A model generated the notes under the pieces. That model ran no database searches. It worked only from the letters and a program-made list of their open reading frames with translations, and was not told the DNA's origin. This document shows, one piece after another, positions 27,636-39,317 of a DNA stretch of 64,000 bases (position 1 is its first letter; every line of letters begins with the position of its first letter). The stretch is from Pyropia yezoensis (Eukaryota; Rhodophyta; Bangiophyceae; Bangiales; Bangiaceae). The stretch is taken from positions 14,071,420 to 14,135,419 of the forward strand of contig CM020620.1 of the NCBI GenBank assembly GCA_009829735.1. The letters are read 5' to 3'. The position numbers and the translations under genes were made by a program.

Positions 27636-30261
27636 GTCCTGGTAGGTCCTGGGGGTGGGAGGTCAGGGGGGGGGGGGGGGGGGGGGCCTCCACCGCAGAC
27701 GGACGCCGCCGTGCGGCGCCAGCGGTGCAAGCGTGGCCGCGGTCTCCCCCTCCTCGCCGAGCCCCCGGCATGGGCGGGTGGGTTTTCCACTGTCTTTGTT
27801 TGTACAGTACAGTAAACGCGAGGACGGTGACCGCCACTTGGAACCCACTGGGCCTGTGTTCCTTGCCACTGCCATGACCATACGGGCTGCGCTTCTCACG
27901 CAGCCTCTGGCTGCCCGCCGCCCACGTTGGCGTGCATGGCGCGGCGCCCCTTTCCCCCCCCCCCCCCCCCCCCCCCTCTCACCTTCGCCCCCCGCCCTCC
28001 TCATTCCCTTCCCTGTGGTCCTGTTGACTGCCAGCCCAGCATGGCGAGGCCGGAAGGACAAGCCCCATGTCCATGACCTCACCACGCCGCAGGCGTGCAG
28101 GGAAGTGACAATGGCCTTTGATGCGACGCTGGAAAGTGAATGATCCATGCCCACGCTGCCGAAATCGTCATCGCCCGCGTGGCAAAGGCGCCGCCACCGA
28201 CGCCGCCCGCCTCCAGTCCCAGCAGGGCCTGCTGAGCAGGCAGGTCCCTTGCCGCACCCCCCCCACCCCCCGCGCCTCTGGCGGCACCTCCCCCCCCCCG
28301 CCCGTGCCCATCCCTCGCGCTGGGGCCAGGGTAGAGAACGGCGGCGGCCCGCACACGATAACACGGGGGGCGTCGGCGGCGGCGACGACCGGGGGTGGGG
28401 GGGCGGTACTGGGCGATCGGGGGTTTCGAAAAGCCAGCTGATGACAGACCAGGACGTCATCAACACGATCTTGGCAGTCACCGCATCACACCCCCACTAC
28501 CGCCACGCAGGCCTGCGGCCATCGTCAGCTTTGACTTTTTCCCGCTGCGGTACATCGTGAACTTTGACTTTCTCCCGCTCAAGGCCCTGAATCCGAGCGC
28601 AGTCTGATGCGTATCTGGATCACGAAAGTGAGCTGCTAATCAACGGTCTTGATGCGGGTTCACCTGGTGCGGCCCGGGATACGGCATCACGGGATGCGGG
28701 CTTGATCGACGGTTGTTGCACCAGTGAAAAAGCAGTTTTTTAATGACACAACCTCACCCAGTGACCACGGTGTGGCCGCCCCGTCTACCTCTCCCACCGC
28801 TGCCGTCCCTGCCAACGCCGGCAGCGTAGCGCCATCCCCTCACGCTTGCCAGCGCCGCGTAGCACCACTGCCAGCACAGCGGCACTGTCCACCACGACGG
28901 CCGGCGGCGCGGCGCCTCCCAACATCCCCACATCCGAGCAGCGTAGCGCCACTCGCCACGACCACGGCAGCGCAGCGACGCCTCCGACGCCTCCGCCGGC
29001 CGCGCGGCTCCCCACCCCCACCGGCAGTGTGGCGCCGCGCTCCAGCAGCGCCAGTAGCGCGACAACTTCGTACCCAAGTGCAACCTTTCCAGCACGCAAT
29101 GAGACCCACCAGCGCAGTGAAAGAACAAGAAAGAAGAAAAAGCCAGAGCAAGAACAGGAATGAGGGATGTGGAAAACACATCGAGCGCACAGGCACCACC
29201 GTTAGCAAAGGATAAGGCGGTCAGCGATGCTTGCACGCTCGAGGCGGAGCTGCCCGCGCGCCCCCTCCCTCCTGTGCCTCCGTGCGCACCTCACGCGCAA
29301 CTGCCACCTCAAAAAGTGGGCCTCCAGTGGCGCACACCCTCCACCGCCACCGAACGATCAGCAGTGGTACCTACTGGCCGCCACTGTCCAACACCCCCCC
29401 CGCCCTGCTCAACCCCCCCCGCCACCTCTCCCCCTACCACTCCCCCGCTCCCCCCCCTCCGCTGCTCTTCCCCCCCGCTTGGACCCCCTCTCAGCCCGCA
29501 ATCCTCACTCCCAGCGCCACCGAACGGGCGGGTAGCCGCCATCTCCTGCTTCCCGCCACCGCCGCCGCCAGTCGTACGCCCGTCGGTCTGGAACGCACTT
29601 GCAAAGTGGGTTGTCAAAGGCTGCGCCAGAGCGATTCCGGCAGCGGTGGCCAGGTACGCAGAGCTACTGCCCCTCATGGTAGTGGCGACACCAGGAGGAA
29701 GTCACAGAGGCGACGAAGGTGGTGGAGGCGGTGGAGGTAGGGTGGAGGTGGCGGTGGCGGTGCAAGTTGCGGCGGCGGCGGAGGGAACGCGGCCGACTGT
29801 CAGTGGGCGCCTGCACAGCCTGTGTGGGCTCTGTGCGGTGGGACTCCTGTCCACGCCTCACGTCCCTCTCTGAGACTCCAATGCACGACCGCCTGGAGTC
29901 CTTTGGGCGACTGTCTCGCCGAGTCGGCACAGCGCCTGTCGCGGAACGAGGAGCCAATGAAATTGTGGCGTTCAAATCAAACTCGTGACTACGGCGTCTC
30001 GCTCGCCCGAGCGATTTCGAGCGAGAAGTGATGCGCATCAAAGGTCGTCGCAAAACGCCAATCTGAGCGAGCCACCGCGCTCAGGAGCTCTGATGCGGGC
30101 CTGAGCGCCAAAAAGTGAAAGGTGACGATCAACAACGGCTCCCCGAGTGACACGCAAGCCCCATCCCCCCCCCACGCCTACACGCCCCCCCCGAGGGGGC
30201 GTGTTGGTGGGGGCCCCGCCGCCGCCGCCGCCGCTGCTCAGGCAGAGCCCACCCCCCCGCC
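27636..30261. other. Stretch without a supported gene
   Basis: It contains the likely 3' UTR of the secreted protein gene, C and G runs (27955-27976, 27667-27686) and a pair of near-identical CTTTGACTTTYTCCCGCT segments at about 28529 and 28562. 28.75-29.1 kb carries frequent short GTAGCGCCA-like words. Frames on both strands show only biased composition. Confidence 0.4.
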
Positions 30262-31526
30262 CTAAGGCAAGGCGCGCCCCCCCGCCGGCGGGGCCGGGAT
30301 GCCCCCCCCGCCGGCGGCTCCGTGGACCGCTGCGGCGCGCGCGCGGCGGCGGCGGTCACGGAGCCAGGCGGCAGCGACGCCGGCGGCCACCTGCGCGACC
30401 GCCGCGGTTACGATGAGCGCGGTGCCGACGAGCAGGAGGCACTCAAAGAAGAGAACGATACAAAAGGGGGCCCAGAAAAAGGCGAGCAGCACCACCGCCG
30501 GGATGGCCCACAGGCCGCCGGCCGCGCCGAGCAGCAGTAGGAGACCCCCCACCGACAGGAACCCGCCGGCGGGGAGCCACCCCGTCCCGTGCCGCCGCGG
30601 TGGCGGCGGCGGCCGCAGAAGCGCGCGGACGCGGGCGGCAGCGCCCCCGCCGGCCGCCTCCCGCACGGCGGCGGGGGGCGGCGGGGCCAACGGGCGGAAG
30701 CGGTACGACTCGTTGCACCGGCCGCAGCGGACGATCGGGCACCCCCCCTCCCGCACCGCGTGGGCGCCACACGACGGGCACGCCCCCACCGCCGCGGCCG
30801 CCGCCCACGCGTCGTACACCGCGTCGGCGGCGGGGGTGACGAGCGGCACGGCACAGTCAGTGCGCCCGTGCGCGGCCGCCCCGCAGCGGCGGCAGGTGAG
30901 CGCGCCACACCGGGGGCACCCGACGGCCACCCCGCCGTCCGCGCCGTCGCCGTCCGCGCCGTCGCCGCCGCCGCCGTTGGCCGTCGCCGCCGCCTCGCCG
31001 CCACCGTCGCCACCACCGCCGCCGCCGCCGCCACCGCCACTGCCGCCACCCCCCCGGGGGCTCCGCGGGGGCAGCGGCTCCCAGCACCCGGCGGCGGTGC
31101 ACCAGAGGGCCTCCCCTCGGAGCGACGTTGCTGGCGAGCGGCCGCGGAGGTAGGTGAGGTGCGCGGCGACGCGGGCGCTTAGCAGCGGCACCACGTCCTC
31201 TGTCGCCGCGACGGCGTCGCAGCTGGGGGCAAAGCACGGGGGGAAGGCCCGCCCGCGGTCCGTGATGGCGGTCGCCCAGTAGGTGGCGGCGCAGCCGCGG
31301 CACGCCCGGTGGGCGCACCCGCGGGTGCCGACTGTGTCCGCGGCGGGTACGTCCTCGAGGCAGATGGGGCACGGGGTGGTGGGGGTGGTGGCGGCGGGGG
31401 ATGGGGGGGGGGTGGGGCGGGGGGGGGCGGCGGGGGGCGACGGCAGCGGGGGGGGGGGGGCACCCTTCCCCGGTGAGGCGGGGGAGTGCCGGGGGGGGGA
31501 CCGGCGCTGTCCCCATCGGTGGCCAT
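30262..31526 (-). CDS. RBR (RING1-IBR-RING2) E3 ubiquitin ligase with C-terminal membrane helices
   Basis: On the minus strand RING1 reads CPICLEDV...GCAHRACRGCAATYW...CFAPSCD (31374-31210). An IBR with a Gly-rich internal insert follows (WCTAAGCWEPL ... CPRCGALTCRRCGAAAH ... DC). RING2 is CPSCGAHAVREGGCPIVRCGRC (about 30785-30710), where the Cys in GGC is the position of the catalytic cysteine of RBR ligases. Two hydrophobic segments near 30570-30390 (LSVGGLLLLLGAAGG; VVLLAFFWAPFCIVLFFECLLL) indicate membrane anchoring, as in the RNF19/RNF144/RNF217 group. The best start is the ATG at 31526 (MATDGDSAGPPPG), but its Pro-rich leader is in another frame from the RBR core; the frames meet in the homopolymer at 31449-31460. 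The RBR frame has no ATG of its own upstream of RING1. Inferred role: ubiquitination at a membrane surface. Confidence 0.85.
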
Positions 31527-32824
31527 GGCCCCCGCTTCGCAGCGGCGCCGCTCAGGGCGTGCGGGCCGCCGCAAGGCCAGCAGCGGGCACACGGGGTGGG
31601 TCGGATGGGGACAGCCGTTTACCGGGGACGTTGATGGGTGTGGGGGCTTTGGGTGTGGGGCGTGGAGGGGGGGGAGGGAAAGACGGTCTAGGAGAGGGTG
31701 GAGGGGGTGCGGTGGGCGGGGGATGATTGGGGTGGGAGGGGATGGAGGGGTGAGGTGGTCGGCGGCGGCGGGGGGGGAGGGGCTCACCAAAAGGGGAGCC
31801 GACGAGCGGGCTGAGCCCGACAGTGGGGTGCAGGGGACACAGCACCGGCGCGGCCGGTGGGGTGCAGGGGCCACAGCTCCGGCGCGGCAACGCGCTGGCC
31901 GTGCGGGGGGGCGCCGCAACACCAGACGCCCCGCTCCCCACGTGGCCACGGCGTGGCCCCTGCGGGCGGGGGGCCGGTAGCGGGCGTCTGGCGTTGGGGT
32001 CTCCCCGTGCAGCGGCCACGCCACGGCCTGGCGCACTCGCTGTGCCTTGTTATGCTCTTCTGCGCGACGCCCCATTCCCGCGTACTTCCACCTCTTTTTC
32101 CTTGTCGTGCTGGCCGTGAGGCGCGGACGCACCCCGCGCTGTGCAGGTGCCCGGGGACGGCGTTGGGGTGGCAACTGCGAATATCCGTCCCGCACCAGTA
32201 AATCATAAATCGCCCCACCAAGGTGCCTTCTGGCACTTTGTTTCGAGAAAAAGACATATGAGCGAGATCGTGGGTATGCTGCGATGTCACCCATTTTATC
32301 CTCTTCAAGAACGGACCACTCGTTCCATTTCTTAGAGCCTTCCCAGCGGTGCCGTTTTTAGGTCGCGCCGTCACTTATAGTGCAGATTTAGGAAAAGCAC
32401 CTTCCCAGCGGTGGGGTTTTACCGCGAGCGGCAACGCTAAAAGCTGGGATGGGTAGGCGGCTCGCGCTATAATCGGTCATTATAGGGGACGCCCGTCAGC
32501 TTTGCGGCGCCCGTATAGGGGACACGGACCCCCTCCCAGGCCCCACTCCAGAGCTGCAGCCAGCCCCAGAGAGCCATCGAGGAGTTCAATTGCAATGCAA
32601 ACCAGCAAGCTCGACAAATTCCCGTGGCTGCCTGTGTTGCGCACTGCACGCACCCAATCCACGGGCGGTGTTCGACGACTGCGAGTGTTCTCGTCCACTG
32701 TGCGCAGCATCTTGGTCCGTTGACCCGCCCCTGCCTCGATTGTTCCTCCCCCCCGCCCCTGCCTCGATTGTTCCTCCCCCCCGCCCCTATTCTTGTGTTT
32801 ATTTCTCTTGTGTTTGTGTACTCA
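31527..32824. other. Intergenic region upstream of the RBR gene
   Basis: It probably contains the divergent promoters of the RBR gene (minus) and the small gene at 32825 (plus). CCTTCCCAGCGGTG followed by poly-T occurs twice (about 32338 and 32400), and TATAGGGGAC occurs twice (about 32482 and 32513). Frames are compositional only. Confidence 0.45.
31822..31890. repeat. 34-bp tandem duplication
   Basis: Two adjacent copies of GTGGGGTGCAGGGG(A/C)CACAGC(A/T)CCGGCGCGGC differ at two positions inside the shared unit. Confidence 0.85.
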
Positions 32825-33114
32825 ATGGCATCCGCCCGCTCCCCCCCGGGGTCTCCCGCGTTGCCTGCTGGGACCGCGGCCCTCTCGATCGAATCGGAGG
32901 ACACGCCCAAGAAAGCTGGCAAGAATCTGGGGTGGTCGCAAGTGGAGCTGCAGGCGTTGGCGGAGACGGCAGCGGGCGCAACAGTATCCATGGCAGCGAA
33001 GAGAGGTGTAACGGTGGAAGGGCGCGGGGGGGGGGGGGGGGGGGGGGGGGGGCGACGAGTGGGGCAGAGGCAGGTAACACGGAGGGTGACGACGAGGCTG
33101 GCGACGCGGCATGA
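32825..33114 (+). CDS. Small protein with a SANT/Myb-like helical segment
   Basis: The ATG at 32825 (context CTCAATGGC) opens a frame containing GKNLGWSQVELQALAETA, which resembles the first helix of SANT/Myb-like domains (a Trp plus acidic/Leu spacing), followed by a helical segment ending SMAAKRGVTV. A G18 run near 33027-33052 follows. In the original frame the protein continues as basic sequence to 33157. One frame over it ends with an acidic, more protein-like tail (SGAEAGNTEGDDEAGDAA) and stops at 33114. About 96 residues in that reading. Only one helix of a SANT domain is visible, so it may be a fragment of a transposon-derived DNA-binding protein. Confidence 0.35.
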
Positions 33115-33962
33115 TTGCTGTTGGCTTCAGCAGAATTGTTTGGAAGTGAACAAGTAGTTTATAACTTCCTCTCACCGCATGCTATAGGGTGACGGACCGC
33201 TGGGAGGGTCGGCTTCGCGGTCGCTCTTTAGAGTGGGGGAGGTCCACTCATCGTCCAGTACGTGTTTTTGCGGCTGCCCTAAAAGTGCGGTTGCGGTGAC
33301 ACCGCTGGGATTGCTATTAAGAACAGGTCCAGTTGGGGGGGGTGCACCAGTAAGCCACACTTCTTTTTCATATGTAGCCTTGCTCTGGAGCCACAGTCCG
33401 GGAAAATTTTGATCTCCACAGGAACAGAAGCTCTTGTATTTCTCGCGCAAATCACGCTCCCATTGGTCGCTGCATCTCGCACAGAGCCATCAACCCCGCT
33501 TGTCCTCTTCGCTCATGTCTACGCAGCACACCTTCTTGCTCCACCGCACCACCTTCGCACTTGTCGCCCCCCCTCCTTCGCGCTCCCCCCCCCCCTGCCC
33601 ATCATCATCTCCCGCTTTTGCTCCTGCCCACCCCTACTATCGCTCCCCTCAATGCTCTGCGTGTGCAGCACTCCCGGTTGACCGCCCAGCTGAGGCCTTC
33701 TCCTCTGCCCCCTGCCCCCTCCCCACCGTGGACGATTCCCCCCGTCTTCAGCTGCCCCCCCCCTTCCGTCTTCCTTCCCCTGTCTAGACTCGAATCCGCG
33801 TGGTGTCTTTCATTGCAAGACATCCATTCATGCTCGACAGCTCCGTACCCCCCCCTCCCCCGCCGCGCTATCCCCCCTCCCCCCGCCCCTGGTCATTGTC
33901 GGGGGCATCGGAGTCGCGCTGCGCCTCTGTTAGCGGCTGCAGCCGCGCTCCGGGTCTCAGTT

Positions 33963-34289
33963 ATGCATCTGTGTCCCGTGGACAGAGAGAGAGCGGTCCG
34001 GAGTGCCGGAAAGGGGCATGGGGCTGGGGGGAGAACGACTAAAAGTCGGAAAAGACACGAGGAGAGCATCGGGGACGACGTCCTGTTCGGCTTGTGGTCG
34101 GAGGCGATCCGGATCATATCAAACGGAGTCATTGGGGCGGCAATTGATCGAGATTTGACCACCACCGCGTCCAGGCTCGAATCTGCTACGCACGGCGCAT
34201 CTACTGCGCCAGTTGGGCGTTCCCTACTTTCTTGGCACCGAAAAAAAGCTGTTGAGCTGGCGCGTCTAGTCATGCATCATGCAGGATGA
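33963..34289 (+). CDS. Hypothetical 108-residue protein
   Basis: From the ATG at 33963 the frame encodes a basic segment (TTKSRKRHEESIGDD) followed by a helical stretch (LFGLWSEAIRIISNGVIGAAIDRD) and ends at 34289. The composition is less biased than in the surrounding frames, which is the main reason for listing it. It lies about 850 bp downstream of the SANT-like ORF and could be a second exon of the same gene; I saw no convincing splice pair. Confidence 0.25.
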   Translation: MHLCPVDRERAVRSAGKGHGAGGRTTKSRKRHEESIGDDVLFGLWSEAIRIISNGVIGAAIDRDLTTTASRLESATHGASTAPVGRSLLSWHRKKAVELARLVMHHAG

Positions 34290-35388
34290 TCCTGTTTGCG
34301 GCGTTGTCGCCATCTTGGTGTCCGAAGAATAGCTCGAAGCTCGCCAGAGCGGTCGATTCGGGCGGTCGATTCTAAGATCTTGTATGTAAACACTGCGGGG
34401 ATCGTTGATTTCCGGATTAGTGATCTACTGGTGCACTTGTGACTTTCTGGTGCAGGACGGATACGCTGGCAGGGGGGGGGCGCCTACTGAGCCGCACCCT
34501 CATGCCGCGCGACGGGGCGAGACGGGGAACCCGACAAGCGATAGGGGATTGGACGTTGGACCTGACCCTACCAAGATTGTGGAGGTTAGGACGTTTGCGA
34601 TCGGTTAACCTTCGACGGGGTGGGGCCGAAAGTCGACAGTGTATGGTCAAACCTAAAGGCGGCGGCGGTGATCGACTTGTTTCATTGACTTCGACGGACC
34701 AGATTGGTTCGATTGTGTGTTTTACCAGGCCGTGATTGTTCGGGTTTATGCATTGTTGTTGGTTGTGTGGAAGGAGGCGATTGGCGGATTACGTTCCACA
34801 TCCGAGAGCCCGCAGTAGTGTGGGGGAGGGGGGCTAGACTTGTGTCTCTGGGCGTGCCGGGTGGGCCCGCCGCAGCGTGCTGCGTACACGCGTGCGGCGG
34901 GGGAGGGTATAAGAGCACCCGGCCGTGTACCAGAGTGCCGGGCGCTCTTGGCCCGGCAGACTTGACATTGGAACTCGCCATCCCACGACGGGGTGCCGGG
35001 TCCCCCGTGTCGGTCTCGCGGGGTATACTGCGTTTTTCTCCACATCCTCGCCGATACTCACGATCGCGATTTCCGTGCCTGCGAGAGTGACGCGCGTTGC
35101 CTCACCGGGCGCGCCGCGGGTGCCGGGGGTGACCGTGCGTGCGCGCGCCGTGCAAGACCACGACGTCCTTCTCGGTCGCGTTCGATCGTACTGCCTGCTC
35201 CCTCCGTCACGGGGATTGTCTGCCCTCCCCGAGGGTCCCCTTCCTTTCGAGGGAGGCTTTGTCATAGCGTGTCTGGTGTGCATCTCGTTCTCTTTCGGGG
35301 CAAACAATAAGGCTGTAACCTGGAGGCGACGTGCTCGTGTCATAGACCAGTGACGGGGGGGTTCGATCGCAACCTCTTAAGCCCAGAC
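34290..35388. other. Probable LTR or promoter region upstream of the truncated gag
   Basis: TATAAGAGC at 34908 sits in a GC-rich block about 480 bp upstream of the gag ATG, as expected for the U3/R part of an LTR. I could not define LTR ends or a primer-binding site. Confidence 0.35.
34908..34916 (+). promoter_or_regulatory. TATA-box-like element upstream of truncated gag
   Basis: TATAAGAGC on the plus strand is the only good TATA match between 34.3 and 35.4 kb and points toward the gag at 35389. Confidence 0.35.
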
Positions 35389-36643
35389 ATGATGAAGCAG
35401 TCCCTCAGCAATCAGAAGCTGCTTGCCTGGCTGCCCACCCACGACGATTACCCTGGGGGGACGGAGGACATGCGCAGCGTGAACCGATTGGCTGCGACGC
35501 TCTACCCGGCTGGTGGAGACAAGAGGGCCGCGCAGCGGATATTGAACAACATCGACCTGCGCAACGAGAGCCTGTGTCGTTGTGAAGACGCACCGCCTGA
35601 GCCCGGCTTTCGATCGCCTAGCCAGTCAGATCGACTCCAGTCGCCGGCAGAAGCTGGACTTATGGGAATCACTGGCGGGCCTGCGAATGAATGCCGCGGA
35701 ATTGACGGGCACTTTTCTTGCGCACCGCATATCCCTCCGCTTCAACAACGACAGCTCCAAAACTTTCGTGGGATGCTAGCGAGTGCCTCGATGATTACGT
35801 AGCTGATGACGAGCTGATATGCAAGGAATACGTGTTATCAGCCAATCAGATGCTCCGCTTCTTCTACAACATGCTCCGCGGAGACGCGAAGCGTTTTTAC
35901 CTGAACGAGCGGGTAATCACGGTGGATACCTACGAGCTGATGGTGGCCCGCCTCCGCAACGAGTATCAATCCGATGTCCACCAGAGCCAGGCCCGCAACA
36001 AGTTGGCTTCTCTGCGCATGAAGGCGTGTGAGGCCAAGGGCATGTCAGTCGAGCAAGCGTTCACGTCCACCTACCAGAAGGTTCTCACTGGCTCCAAGCT
36101 ACTTCCGCCGTCGCACTCTGACGAGGTCTTCCGGGTGGAGTATCTACGTGACGCGGTTGTCGGCTACGACTGGACGACCGAACCCCTCAGCCGTGTCTCT
36201 ACCCATAAACTTGGCTTTCAAAAACTTTACGGTGAGCTGCAAGCTGCCCTTTTCGAGCACCAAGAGGCTGAGCTCGCTCGTCTACGAGACGCCGCGTTGG
36301 GCATCGCCACCCAGGCGGACGTCGAACGGGAGGTTGGCACTGACTACCAAGGCCAAGGGAGGTACGAGCGTAAGCACGTCGGCGTGGGGAACCGTGCTGC
36401 AGGCACGACGACCGGGCAATTCAATCCTCTGTCAATCATGGGTTGCTCCAATCGTGACGACCCCAAGCACACCATCAACGATTGCTCGCTTCCGCGTAAC
36501 GTCGCTCGCGCTGCCCTCAAGCGTCTCGAGTACCCTTCCAAGCGCAAGGCCGATCGTGACGCTACCGCCCAAGGTCTGTTTGAGCTTTGCACGCAGATGA
36601 ACGAGTCGATGGCATGCGAGTCCTCGCGCACCGCGAGAAGCCC
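35389..36643 (+). pseudogene. gag: Truncated retrotransposon Gag with two frameshifts
   Basis: Coding starts at an ATG at 35389 (MMKQSLSNQKLLAWLPTHDD), shifts frame near 35570, again near 35760, then stays open to the LTR junction at 36643. The last segment (about 300 codons) is a helical capsid-like protein with LRFFYNMLRGDAKRFYLNE and ARNKLASLRM. It carries a zinc-knuckle-like CSNRDDPKHTINDC in which the second Cys of C-x2-C-x4-H-x4-C is replaced by Arg. It differs from the SYLE(L/M)VNWLL Gag of the Ty3/gypsy elements here and may be copia-like (inference). The open frame is cut by the left LTR of the outer element; no continuation is found beyond that element's right LTR. Confidence 0.65.
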
Positions 36644-37321
36644 TGTGGGGATCCAAGGGATCCCCCACCACTCGCGCTAGGGTACTGCCCAGGCGATACG
36701 GTGGCATGTGGTGCCCCCGGTGCCAAGGCACGCACACGTGGAGCCCCCACTGGGTGGCCGCGCGGCTATCCGCATGGCCCCCAGTCGATGGGTCCCGCCG
36801 GGATCCTTCGACTCATCCGGGAATGGGGTTACCCGAGACCGGCACCGGTATCTCCCCGGGATACTGGATTCGGGTGGGCGTAAGCCCAATCCGAAATGGG
36901 TCTTACCCCTTATAGGGGGGCTACTTTGCTTTTGAATTTCTGCATTGTTGAGGGATTTGTTGTTGTATTTGCTTTGGCGCCAGTGCCCCGCTGGCTGGGA
37001 TGATCCGTGGGAGGAGGGCGGAGAGATTCCTGCTGGCACTGCTGGCCTGGAATATGATTGGCCCGCACGTGGCCCGGGGTGTACGGTCGCTGGGTGCGGG
37101 GTGAGGGGGGTATATGTGCGCATCGGGGTGCTCGTTGCTTGTCCCCTTCGTAAAGGCAGACTTGTGTGTGCGTGAATACCGCCGTGCTGGTGCGTGCTCG
37201 TCACGTCTTAGACAGCCAGACGGTTGGGAGCACCGTATCTCACCGGTCTCCCTGAGTTTTTCCGAGGTAAGGTTCTCTGTTTTATCTGGGTGCAAGACGC
37301 CTATACCTAAAAATCACTACA
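36644..37321 (+). repeat. Left LTR of the outer element (678 bp)
   Basis: It begins TGTGGGG and ends CACTACA and aligns end to end with 55337-56014, both 678 bp. It contains a TATATG sequence near 37111 that could serve as promoter. Confidence 0.9.
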
Positions 37322-37323
37322 GT

Positions 37324-37340
37324 TGGTGGATCAGCGGGGG
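37324..37340 (+). promoter_or_regulatory. Primer-binding site of the outer element
   Basis: TGGTGGATCAGCGGGGG lies two bases after the LTR end and matches the first and nested elements' TGGTGGAGCAGCAGGGG at most positions. Confidence 0.65.
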
Positions 37341-37441
37341 AGAGGGACTTCGTCTTTTCTGGCCAGTTGGACGGTTTCTCTTTGTCCTATGCTTTTGTGG
37401 TTGGCTTTTTCTTCTTACCTCGGGGAAGATACAGGTTCGAG

Positions 37442-39074
37442 ATGTCTGATCAAGAAAAGCATGTTCCCCCTCAGGGGGGAGTGGGAGTCTCGCCGGGCGC
37501 ATCGTCAGTGACCCGGGCGTCTACCCAAGTTGGGGGTGACGTGTCACGCGTCCAGGGGATTGGGTTAGCTACCTTTGACCCCGCGGCGGGGTCCATCCAT
37601 CCACCCCCGACGGTGTCGGATGAGGAGGCCGAGGGAGGCGGGCCTCACCACCGTTCGGGTGCAGTATCCGTCGAGGGGAAGCCATCTGGCTTCGGCGATA
37701 ACGCCGGGATTGGCCCTTCGGGGGCGGCCGATCCTGGGCATACGCCCTCCCCGACTGGTTCGGTTCGCGAAGGTCCCCCCCGAGAGGCCCCAAAGAGGTT
37801 TGTGGCCCCTCGGTCTGAGGCCCCCACGGAAGAATGGAAGCATGCGATGGTGGAGGCCATGAGTGGCTTGTTGAAGCCGTTGCACCCGCATTTGTCCTTT
37901 CTAGAGGACACCCAACATCGGCCGCGCCGAGCGCGAGGCCTTCGGACCGAGGAAACCTCAAGCGATTGCACATCGGATTTTTCCGATGGGGAAGGAGCCT
38001 CACGACGTGGACGTCGCCCTCCACGTCCTGTAGCGCAGGCTCTCCACGCCGAGCCTGCTGGACCGCGAGTTCCCCTACGGGACATTCCGGAGAAGACTAT
38101 CCCAACGGATGATCATTAAGAAGCGATCCTGGACTGTGAGACTTATGTCGTACATAGCAAGGATAACAATATCCGTGGGGCGCAGGGCACGAGTCTCGGA
38201 AAGAAGAATAAGGATGTTGCCAACTTGCTTGGCCCTTCCTGGCCTTGTTGTAGCTTCTTGTGTGTGTGGTTCCTGGGCCAGAAGAGCCATAACGCTGCAG
38301 TGACTACCCTCTTGGATTTTTTAAGTTCCTCAACCGCTTCCTGAAAGCGGCGGACGACCACGATGTGTCCGAGGCGCGAGGCCTCTACCTCCTTCCGGAG
38401 TTTAAGAAGGACCCTCAAAAAGGGAGTTAATGAGTTTGCTCCCCTCCAAGCAGGAGGGTGGATGTCCAGGGGAGGCATCGTCCTATCTGGAAATGGTAAA
38501 CTGGCTGCTGAGAACGTATGCCACGGAGAATAATCTCCATGCGCAGGAGGCTGAGTTTAACTCCGCCTCGCAGGACCTGGAAGAGAGTGAGAACGCGTTC
38601 TATACACTACGGGAGATCCACGCAAAGTGTGGGTACATCCAAACGGGACCCCAGTTGAGGGCCCGATTTGTCCAAGCGTTACGCTGGGAGGTACGGTTGG
38701 ACGTCAACCCATATTTCACGGACTACCCTGAAATCCCCCTGCTGGGGTTAGTGCAATACGCGCATGAGGGCGGGGATGCAGTCCGCCGCCGCAAGGCGGA
38801 GGCTAACGCGCAGGAGGAGGCGGAATCATCTGCCCTCCGGGATGAGGATGCGGCCAAGGAGGCCGAGCGGGCCGCTCGGTGCGCCCAGAGTCGCAAGTTG
38901 GCGGCCGCTGTCACGTCCACGGCACCGGTGGCGGTGGTGACCCGTTCGAGTTCATCCTCCACTCCACCAATCGAGGGTGGGACTTCTACCCCCAAACGGG
39001 AAGACACTCCACATCGCTTCCCTTGTGGTATGTGCAACAGCATGGAGCACTGGAAGCGGCTTTGCGGTCCCTAA
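37442..39074 (+). pseudogene. gag: Gag of the outer element, frameshifted
   Basis: The ATG at 37442 opens a Pro/Gly/Ser-rich N-terminal region that ends at a TAA at 38117-38119. The sequence beyond keeps homology to the first element's Gag (LDCETYVVHSKD versus FDCETYALHNKS) but needs frame changes: LGFFKFLNRFLKAADD near 38312 is in a different frame from both neighbours. From 38430 a clean frame carries SYLEMVNWLLRT, a Lys/Glu/Arg-rich linker and a CCHC knuckle CGMCNSMEHWKRLC, ending at 39074. A ~65-bp stretch at 38235-38297 with no clear counterpart in the first element's Gag interrupts the alignment. Confidence 0.8.
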
Positions 39075-39317
39075 AGGAGTCTATTCCAGCCCAGATGGCT
39101 CAGATGTGGGCCCAACAGCCGTCGTCAAGTCAAAGCGGCCGTCCCTCGGGAGTAGCCGCGGCCGCGGTGAAGGCGCCGGTGGGTGCGGTGGCAAGTACCT
39201 CTGGCGGACCGACCCTAGGACAGTTGGAACATGGATGGTTCTTCGACCTTCAAGGAAGATGTCTTACCATCCGCGGAAGCGTGCGACTGGGGGTTTTGAT
39301 ACGGGACAAGATCTCTT

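Noticed and set aside
35341..35380. tRNA-like sequence (GGTTCGATCGC) before the truncated gag
   Set aside because: Only a T-loop-like word is present; no acceptor, D or anticodon arms can be drawn. No tRNA gene was found anywhere in the window.
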